NCBI RefSeq assembly: GCF_958298935.1
Contig: NC_084927.1
Span: forward strand, 11,126,001 to 11,190,000
Direction: 5' to 3'
DNA length: 64,000 bases
From: Phragmites australis
Lineage: Eukaryota; Streptophyta; Magnoliopsida; Poales; Poaceae
A model generated the notes under the pieces. That model saw nothing but the letters and a program-made list of their open reading frames with translations, did not search any database and was not told where the DNA came from. Below, in pieces: positions 34,296 through 42,577 of this stretch. How positions within the stretch are numbered: position 1 is the stretch's first letter; every line of letters begins with the position of its first letter. The translations under genes were made by a program, and so were the position numbers.

Positions 34296-34690
34296 CAGCA
34301 TCTTGAAGGCACAAGCCTTCGTGCTGGACGAGCATTCTGTCCGCCATCTTTAAGGTCTCGCCAACCTACATGGCGGATAGGCAAAGACTACTCCAGCATC
34401 TTGAAGGCATAAGCCTCCATGCTGGACAGGTATTACGTCCGCCATCTTTAAGGTCTAGCTAACCTACTTGGCGGATAGGAAAAGACCGCTCTAGCACCTT
34501 GAAGAAGTAAGTCTCCGTGCTAGACAGGCATTCCGTCCTTCATCCCTTGGGCCTAGAAAACATAAAATGGCGGATAGGCAAAGACTGCTCCAGCAACTTG
34601 AAGATAGTGCCTTCATACCAGACAGGCACAACACCCTCCGTCATTTCTAAGGCCTGGCCGTCCTAACATGGCGAAGGGATAAACACCCTG
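34296..34690 (+). repeat. 98-bp tandem repeat downstream of B pol, four units
   Basis: Units start at 34296, 34394, 34492 and 34591 (98, 98, 99 and about 100 bp). Each begins 'CAGCATCTTGAAGGC' or a variant and contains 'TCCGCCATCTTTAAGG' and 'TGGCGGATAGGCAAAGAC'. A fifth partial unit may follow near 34694. The array lies in the 3' untranslated part of B, before the antisense ORF. Confidence 0.9.
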
Positions 34691-35400
34691 TTACCAGCAT
34701 GACTAAAAGTCTCCATTCCAAAATCACCCGACCCTTCCAATGCCCCTCGAAATCTTGCACCCCGTGGCCGCTAAGCAACCGCAAGTTGCAAAGGGCTGGG
34801 ATAAGGGGCATAGGGGAAGCGTCGATGTGATCAATCATAAAAAAAGAGAGAAAAAAAGAAACAAAAACAACAAGCTAACACAATGTAGGTTGTACACACA
34901 TAACATATAAAGGGCCTTTTTATATAGTTAACCGCGGTACATCGAATCTATGCCCAGCAAACTGGCTAGCGTACTACGCCTCCCTGTACCACTACGGGAA
35001 GATGAGGGTGCCCAAATGCCACGCCTCCCGGAAGCACCGTGGGACCTCGAGAGTCATCCCCGACAACTGCGCATAGGAGGCCGATGCGAGCCCCCTCCGC
35101 AAGAAGAGCTATTGCCCAAAACGGAGATTCATCCTCGGGACTACTACCCAAAATGAAGACTCATCCTCGGAAAGAGGAAGGATCCGCCGGGAAAGGATAT
35201 GAGTCGAAGGCCGAGAAGTCCAGCTCTTCCTCCTCCTGCCCCCTCCCCGACGAGGCCTCCGTGGCCACCTCCTCCACCTTCACCTCGCCCAAGATAGACT
35301 CAAGAATTTTCGAGGGCACTCTTCTGTCAGAACCCCGGCGAAGGACGAAGCGTTGTAAGAAGCATTAGCCGACAACCTCCCGAGCTGTTCGGGCCGCACA
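34691..35400. other. B spacer between pol and antisense ORF
   Basis: Contains an A/G-rich tract (about 34839-34870), a TATA-like 'ACATATAAAGG' near 34905, and GC-rich short frames open on both strands. I see no recognisable domain. Part of 35000-35370 could be the distal end of the antisense transcript. Confidence 0.4.
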
Positions 35401-36061
35401 CTAGTCATCCCTTGCAGTAAAATATAGGTTCGGAGCGGACACCGGGGGATCCTCCGGCTCGACCTTAACCAAGATATGGGCGGCCACATGCGGATCAATA
35501 AGCCCCTTGAAATCGCGGGGCATAATGAAATGACTCCATCGACGAATGAACGGAGTAGCCCACGACGCTCCAGATGCACTCGATCCCTCCAAGAGGCACT
35601 ATCCAAGGTACGTATGAGGCCTCCTGCGGCCTCAGGCCGCTATACCTATACACGCAGATCGGACTCTGGTTAAAATTCAAAGGCACAAACATTCCACAAA
35701 CAACATAGGCAAACCACATGAAGATAGGCGTGGTTCCATCAAATAAAGAAAACATTATATAGATGAAGCAGAAGGGGGCAGTCAACATGCTAGAACTTGA
35801 CCCCCCACCCCCCGGAAAGAAAAGAAAACAAAGACAGCCCGTGGTAGAGCTACACCTCTGGGGCATCCACGCTCGGCTCTAGCAGGGCAACAGCACCAGA
35901 CGAAGCTTCCTTAGAGGGCCGCGAAGCGGCCGTAGACTCTGGGTGAGGGACCGAACCTCCCAACGAAGAAATCGGGTTAAGGCCCCCCAAGGCACCTAGA
36001 GTCCCTTGACTGGCCATGAAGCGCAACATCACACTCCGACCAAGCTTCGCCCATACACCAT
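35401..36061 (-). pseudogene. Element B antisense ORF, 3' part
   Basis: The minus-strand frame entering at 36061 continues in phase from the piece that ends at 50045 across C: 'GLESLFHG' on one side, then 'VWAKLGRSVMLRFMASQ' on the other. It runs to a stop at 35850. A further minus-strand block at 35592-35401 ('WATPFIRRWSHFIMPRDFKG') lies beyond. I cannot identify a function. The reading in phase across the insertion is my main evidence that these halves are one gene. The C-terminal half is Ser/Ala-rich. Confidence 0.55.
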
Positions 36062-37453
36062 TGTCGGAGGGTGAACTCCTGTCGCAGGGATCCTGGGGGA
36101 CCCCTTTTTAGAGATTCGGTCGGGGGGATGATCCTGAATATGTTCGCCGGAGAAATAAATGGGTATGAATGTGATGGCCGGCGGTGTGGAGTGATCTAAT
36201 GCGGAAAGGAGTAAAAGCGCTGGTGTTTAGACAGGTTCGGGCCGCACGGGGGCGTAACACCCTACTCCTGTATGGATACTACAAATGCCCTGAGAAAGTC
36301 CCTCAAGGATGTTGCTGGTTACAAGAATGTTTATCTATCTTAGAGCCCGGGGCTCTTTGTTCTTCGGCCTGTGATCTTCTCTTCTCTGCTTATATGCAAT
36401 TGTTTCCTCTTCTCTTCTTCCTTTTTTTCCACACTTCCTGTTCTGTGTCTTTTTCTACACTTGCTTTCTTCTGTGCCGCCGGCTGCTTTAAATACCCACC
36501 GGCAGCACGTGCCCCGAATAGGAGGGGGAGCAACAGTTCCGAGACACCATAAATAGAAAGGGCGTCATCATTCCCTCTGGGCGAAGTGACCGGGGGTGGA
36601 AAATGCGTCCCACGCCCGGTCATCCGTCACCATAAATGCACTAGCAACGGGCGCCGTGGAGAGGGCCCAGTGGGTAGCCGCGGAGCGGCTCGGCGTGCCC
36701 ACCCTGTCTTGTTCCCCTGCCACAGCAGCGCGGCAGACAGAACGCCTCGGCCCTTACGACGTTATCCCGAGACGGGCCAGATGGCACGGGATGGGACCCG
36801 TGCAATTAATAACCCCACGCCCTTCTGCCAGGACATGGCAGGAACTGACACTGAGCGCGGCGGGAGCAGTTGGAGGTGACAGGCCATGCACGCTCTTTAA
36901 ATGCGGCCTTGGGCCTTTGACTGGCTGACACCTCATCGGTGGGCCCCTCAGGGGCCACTATCAGGGGGCTCTCTGGGTCGTTGGGGAACCGAGTGCTCGG
37001 GGTTCACTGTTCACCTCCCCGAGCTCTCTCTCCCGAGAATGCCCTTTCTTGTCCTCGGGGAACCGAGTGCTCGTGGGGACTGCTGCACGCAACCCCGAGC
37101 ACTCTCTCCCGGAACTTCCTTCGGTGGGTCCTCGGGATACTCGGGTGCGCAGGGGGCCACCGCTAGTGGCCCTGGGCACGTTTCTCCCGGTACTTAGCTT
37201 TCCTGGTCGTCGGGGGACTTGGGTGCTCGGAGGTCACCGCACAGCTTCCCGACCACATTTTTCCCGGCACTTAGACTTCGTGGATCATCGGGGAACTGGG
37301 ATACTCGGGGACCACCGACTGTGGCCCCGAGCACCCTCTCCCGGGACTTGATCTGCTTCACCTTGCGGGGGAGATTCCGCGGGATGGCGCCATGTGGCGG
37401 ATTGCTGGCCTGGCCTCGGGATTCGGGGACCCCCGGTTCCTGATACACCGACA
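36062..37453 (-). repeat. Element C, 3' LTR
   Basis: 1392 bp. A TATA-like 'TATTTAAA' on the minus strand is at 36487-36494. It contains five tandem 77-78-bp units (36979-37365). It is bordered by ACCAT on the left and, on the right, a weak purine-rich tract read on the minus strand ('GGGCCCGGGGGCTGC'). Confidence 0.93.
36979..37365. repeat. Five 77-78-bp tandem units in C 3' LTR
   Basis: Unit starts are 36979, 37056, 37133, 37211 and 37289. Each carries 'CGGGGAACCGAGTGCTCGGG' or a variant, then 'CCCCGAGCACTCTCTCCCG'-like sequence, so each unit is itself partly palindromic. Confidence 0.9.
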
Positions 37454-37830
37454 GCAGCCCCCGGGCCCATTGGCAGGCAATGGCCCATAGACTACCGATG
37501 GGCCCTTCATCATCATCGAGGCTGAAGCCGGTACTGACGCCACGTGGCGAGCTTTAGACGGTGGTCCTTCCGGTCTGGGCCTTTGGTACGGCCCAACGGG
37601 GAGCCGAACGGACGCGCGTCCAAACGACTCCCGAGGCATGTGATAACGGGACGGGCGGTGCGTGATAACGAGGCAGGCGGCACGCGTGGCAACCGCACAA
37701 ATCGAGGAAAATACGCATGGCAACTACTGACACCGCACGACCTGTGGGAGATTCGCTTGGTGGTTGTGCTGGCCGAGGAAACCGTCCCGCCGAGCGCGCC
37801 GCGGCAGGCGACATTTGAATTTCCCTGGGG

Positions 37831-37839
37831 TATAAAAGG
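37831..37839 (+). promoter_or_regulatory. TATA box of the C antisense gene
   Basis: 'TATAAAAGG' lies about 150 bp upstream of the ATG at 37984, on the strand opposite to gag-pol and 378 bp inside the LTR. This points to a promoter separate from the LTR. Confidence 0.7.
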
Positions 37840-37983
37840 AGGAGGGGAGCGAACCGCCCCCCTCTTTACGCCATCTTGCGATCAAGCTCTTGCCTTCTTT
37901 GCGCTCCTGAGCCCTAGACTTTCCTTAGGCCATCAGAGCACCCTTCTTCCCCCACCGTCCAGATCATCCCCCACCCTGATGAG

Positions 37984-39423
37984 ATGTCGAGAACAGGAGG
38001 AAGCCGCCATGACCAGACACCTGACAGCATACTGCCGGAGTCCCGGCTGGTGAACAAGGAGGTGGTGGACAAGGTTCGGAAGCTGATGGTTCCCAAGGGC
38101 CAGCGGGGGGCCTTAGTGGTGGCGCCGGCAAGCTTCCAGCCGGTGACAAACAGGCCAGGGCGCATCGTTCTTTTTACTTCCTTTGTGGCGGCCGGGCTGG
38201 TGCCGCCATTTTCGATGTTCTTTCTCCAGATCCTCGACACATTCAGGATCCAGTTGGTGCATCTCAGCCCCAACTCCATCGTCATCCTAGCGGTCTTTGC
38301 CCACCTCTGCGAGATGTTCATGAGGGTGCTGCCGTCGGTGACGCACTTCCGGCACTTCTTCGTGCTGCGGTCGGTCGGGAAGAAGAGGGGCCTCTCCACC
38401 GCGGACTTCCAACTGCGGGATGCCCTGGGGGAGCAATACATTCCCCAGGTGCTACGGAGCAAGTGGGAGGACTGGCGGTGCGACTAGTTCTACGTCGAAG
38501 TCAGCCACCACGACCGTCTGACTCTGCCGGAGATGGCGGTGGAACCCCAGAAGGCGACCTGGGAGGTGCTGCCACAGATGGACGTGCGGATGGCGGCGGT
38601 CCTGGAGCGCATCGACTTCCTGCGCCAGGCCGGGCTTACTTCGGTGATGGTGGTGGCGGACTACCTGCGCCGCCGCCTGGCGCCCCTGCGAGAACGGGCC
38701 CGGCCCTGCTGGTTTTACACCAGCCCCCAGGACATCACCCGGACCCAGATCGGTGAGGAGTGGGACCTGGGTAGGCTGGCGCTGAGGGGCCTGCTCTGGG
38801 TGGTGATCAGGGTGGACGACCTGAGCCGGGCGGAGCTCCCGTGGAAGGAGCTGGCACTCTACGCCGATCCTGACCAGGTGGCGCTGCAGGCGAAGCTGCC
38901 GGAGTTCGACACCCAGGCGCTGGTCGATAGGCCAGGGTGCCGAAACCTCGGGACCATTCAGATCCCCGGGGTGGACGAGGCGGCTGGTGAGGAGGCCGCA
39001 AGCGATCTGGCGTAGACCGGTGGCCCGGGCGCCGCAGGCCAGTGGTGGGGCTGCTGCGGGCAGCAGCCGCCAAGCCGGAGAAGGAGGCGCCACCGACAGC
39101 GGGGTGACGATAGCGTCGGGGGACAGAGGGAAGCGCCCCCAGACTTTCGTTCCTGCGCCGGTGTCCCCGTCGTCGCCGTTGCCTAGCGAGGAGGGAGGCC
39201 GGGGTGGTCAGTCGTCCAGTGTGGGGCCGTCAGCGGGGGCGGCATCTGCGGTTCTGGAACTAGACCTTGATCTGCTTGGACCTGGTCTGGAGCCCAGAGA
39301 CCGCATGGTGGCCCAGCAGAGCCCCCCGCGGAAGAAGAGGAGGGAGGACTCCGAGCCAACGCCATCGGGCCCGGGGTACAGGATCCCGGCATCGAGGTGG
39401 CAATACCGAGGACCTAAATCTGC
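37984..39423 (+). pseudogene. Element C antisense ORF, first exon (PF04195-like 'gypsy type transposon' domain)
   Basis: Starts at ATG 37984 ('MSRTGGSRHDQTPDSILP'). A conserved globular domain follows ('RIVLFTSFVAAGLVPPFSMF', 'LQILDTFRIQLVHLSPNSIV', 'FAHLCEMFMRVLPSVTHFRH'), which I recognise as the plant putative gypsy-type transposon domain family (PF04195) found in antisense ORFs of Tat elements. An in-frame TAG interrupts at about 38486-38488 (TGG to TAG is the likely origin). The frame continues to 39015, then shifts by one. The segment ends with a basic patch 'PPRKKRRED' that looks like a nuclear-localisation signal. The function is unknown in the literature as far as I know. Confidence 0.75.
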
Positions 39424-39502
39424 ATAAGTTTTCCACCCTTTCTTCGTGAGCATACCTCGCCCGGAGCGGCTTTGGAGACTAACCTTCGTATTACTTCTGC
39501 AG

Positions 39503-40895
39503 GCCGCCAGCGGGCGCTGCCGGAGACCAAGGATGGCCGGAGGCACCGAGGCCGGCTCCAGCCCCCGAGCCGAGCGCACTTGAGCCAAGCACGCCGGTGG
39601 AGCCAGAGCCACCGAGCGCGCTGGCCGAGACGGAAACACAGGCGCCGCCCAGCCTCGAGTGGGTGGCAGCGGCCGTGCCCGAGCAGCCATCGCCGGCTGA
39701 GTCTGCCCCAAGCGCGTCGAGCGTGGGGCGGTCAACCTTGTCGTGGGCGATGCCTGCATGGCAATTTTTGGGGACTCCGAGCCCCTCGGAGGAGGCTCGC
39801 AGGGGACCCAACGCCCAGCCGTCAACCAGCCAGCCCGCCGACCCCCTCCCAGTCATGCTAGGAAGCGCCCGGGAGGTGATCGGGCTGCTGGAAGTGGCCG
39901 TGGCTGGGGAGATAACGCAGCTTGAGGTGAACCGCGTCGCCCTTGCTACGGAGAGGGAGTGGCTTGTCGCGGGCTGGCATCTTTTTGAGGCCCGCGTCGC
40001 CGCGACGTGCGCCGCCAATGAGGGCGAGCGACGCACTCTGGAGGAGGAGCGGAAGGCCCTAGAGGGCATCCGCGTGGAGGCCATGCGGGAACGGGAAGAA
40101 GCCGCCCGCCCGGTTGAGGCATCGTAGCAGCAGGCTACCGAGGCACTCGCTAGGGAGAGGTAGGCGCAGGCACGGGAGGAGGCGGTCCTGGCCTGCGAGA
40201 GGGCGGCGGAAGCCTCCTAGGCTGAATTGACGTCAGCATCACGACGGTGGACCTGGAAGCCCGGGAGGAACTGCTGATCCTCCGGGAGATGGAGGCTGCT
40301 GAGGCGGTGCTGGCCTCGACCGCTCGGGAGGAGCGGGCCGCCAATTGGGAGTCCGAGCTGACCACCCGCGAGCAGGCCCTCTCCGCCCTCGCGGAACGGG
40401 TGAAGCGGGCTGAAGCCCAGGCGTCCGGCACGGCCGGGGGACAGGGCCTTGAGGAGCGGCTGCGCCGCGCGACGGAGGAGCTCAAGGCCGCCGAGACCGA
40501 ACGAACAAGCGTGAAGTGGATGATGGAAGACATTCTCCGGCAGACGCAGAGGTCCGTGAGGGTGGCTGGGCTTGGGCGAGTCCACATGGAGGCGAACGGG
40601 ACGAGCCTCAGTCGGGTTGCCCTTGGCTTTTAGAGGATCAGCCAGCGCCTCGAGGCGCGTCCCCAGGCCGTCCAGGAGCTCACCGCCCGGGAAGGGTGTG
40701 GTCCTGGCCTGCTACCGAAGCCGGGACCCGAACTTCCCGCTGGAACCAGCTCGGGAAGGGGTGGTCGAAGCCGAGGAGGAGGCCGCCCGGGATGTGGTTC
40801 GGGGCGCCACCGCCAAGGTGGCGGCCTGCTTTGCGCGAGAGGCACCGCCGACTCCAGACCCGGAGAGCAGCGGCGAGGGCTCCGACTTAGAGTAG
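39503..40895 (+). pseudogene. Element C antisense ORF, second exon (Pro-rich and coiled coil)
   Basis: Begins after a clear acceptor 'TTACTTCTGCAG'. The preceding 79 bp (39424-39502) behave like an intron whose donor reads ATAAGT, probably from GTAAGT. The exon encodes a Pro/Glu-rich linker, 'GSAREVIGLLEVAVAGEITQ', and a long charged coiled coil ('EGERRTLEEERKALEG', 'REERAANWESELTTREQALS', 'RRATEELKAAETERTSVKWM'). After two frame changes it ends 'PDPESSGEGSDLE' at a TAG (40893-40895). An AT-rich tail with 'TGTAAATATGG' follows. The coiled coil suggests multimerisation, but this is inference. Confidence 0.7.
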
Positions 40896-42577
40896 GCTTT
40901 TGTAGTTTTTCTTTTTCTTTGTCTTGATGTAAATATGGGAGTGATCCCTCAGAATAGCTGTCCGTTTTTGTGAATATAATGGCAGCCTTTCTTTGGGGTC
41001 GCAACTCCAGTATTCTTCTGAGTGCTTGATGAAGTTTCTGCTGTTTTCACTTGATGCCCCGAGGAGTACTCAGTCGGAGTGAGCCCGACCTTTCCTTCCC
41101 CGAGAACGAAATTGCCCCGACCACTCGTTGCCCGAGCGGTGAGGCCTTCTTGGCGCGTTCAGCCCCCGAGCCCTCGCGAGTCCGCAACAGCTAAGTCAAA
41201 AGACAAAGGCACAAACTTCCTTGCTCGGGAGATAGATCGATCCGGCACGGAGCACGCCACGACCAGTGAACACTTTCCCGCTCTGCGACCACTCAAACAA
41301 GTTGGCTGGAGACACGTACGGGCGGGAATGCGACCAAGAGTCCCCACGGTTTGGTGGTGCCCGGGCTAGGACGGACCGGACCGAGCACCGACAGCCCGCC
41401 CCCAGGGTCTAGGCTCCCGACCGCTCGAGCAGCTCGAGCCGTGAGAAAACCCGAGAACCCCAGAGGCTCGATAGTGCCCGGGGCCTTTTAAGCGGACCGA
41501 ACACCACGACCACCATGAAAGACTTCAGTCAGACATTGCCGTACGTACGGTACACTTTCCTACTGTCTGTTCTGTCGTTCTAGGAAAAAGTGGACACGTG
41601 GCAAGGTTTTGTGCGCGAGGAGACCATCTCGCCGAACAGATTAGAGTACAGGGGCCCCCGAGGATGACTCGGGAATAAAATATTACTGAATGTAAATTCG
41701 TATGAATTTAACCACTCACCGGATAGTTGTCAGCTTTTCGGCCAACCGATCCAGGAGGAGAATGCGCTACGAGCTCGGGGTGCTCGGGAAGCTTGGTTCC
41801 CACGGCTGGGGCGCCCGAGCAGGGGAGGGCGCAAGGGGGCCCAGATCAGGTGATCCCGACCACTCATGCCTGAGCAGTAGGACCACCCGAGGACCCTTAG
41901 GGCCGAGCAGCGACCTGGGCACCGAGGCCCTTGCGGTCGAGCTGCTTTTACTTTTGATTATCGATCTGTGACTTGAGAAAAATAGAGAAATTCTTTGCTT
42001 GGTGTGCTCTGTTAGTGCGGTACTTATTATGGACTGCTCTCATTTTCGACCCGAGACCTCTTGAATGCCCAGACTGGCGGACAAGAGTAGGCAGAGGCAT
42101 AACCCAGAGGTCCTATGGTTCGGTGGCGGCCGGGTATGACGGACCAAACCGAGCACCGATAGCCCGCCCCTGGGGCCTAGTCTCCGGACTACTCGAGCAG
42201 CTAGAGCGATAGGATTACCCAAGAACCCTAGGGGCTCAGTAGTGCCCGGGAGGCTATCACAACACCGAACACCACAGCCTACCACATTAGACGTAAGTCA
42301 GCGGCAACTGCCCGCACGCATACCGATCGGGATTCTTTTATCAACGGGGAAAAAGAGAGAGCGAATTTTTCTTGCACAATCGAGCATCTCACCAGACAGA
42401 TTAAACATATGGAATCCAAAAAAATGAAATTTGACATAAGGATTGCACATTGATATACATATTGTATTGACAATTTTTTACAAGGTTGGGTGACTTACCC
42501 AGTTAGTGGTAGCCCCCGGTCAACTTGGGCGGGGGGGAGCCCCCGGTCTGGTTGACCGAGCCTGCACACATGGCCAT
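40896..42577. other. C spacer between antisense ORF and pol, with a diverged duplication
   Basis: No protein is supported. A block of about 230 bp occurs twice in direct orientation, at about 41330-41560 and 42100-42330 ('ACCGAGCACCGA', 'AGCCCGCCCC', 'CTCGAGCAGCT', 'CTCAGTAGTGCCCGG' or variants). The flanking sequence (about 41080-41160 versus 41820-41900) also matches, so the duplicated unit is about 760 bp. Both transcripts of the element converge here, so it probably holds their 3' ends. Confidence 0.7.

Noticed and set aside
34296..34690. Regular repeats considered as a CRISPR array
   Set aside because: Units are contiguous 98-bp repeats without unique spacers, in a plant retrotransposon.
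38452..39093. A 213-codon minus-strand frame opposite the C antisense gene
   Set aside because: Low-complexity, His/Arg/Pro-rich shadow of the plus-strand coding exon.
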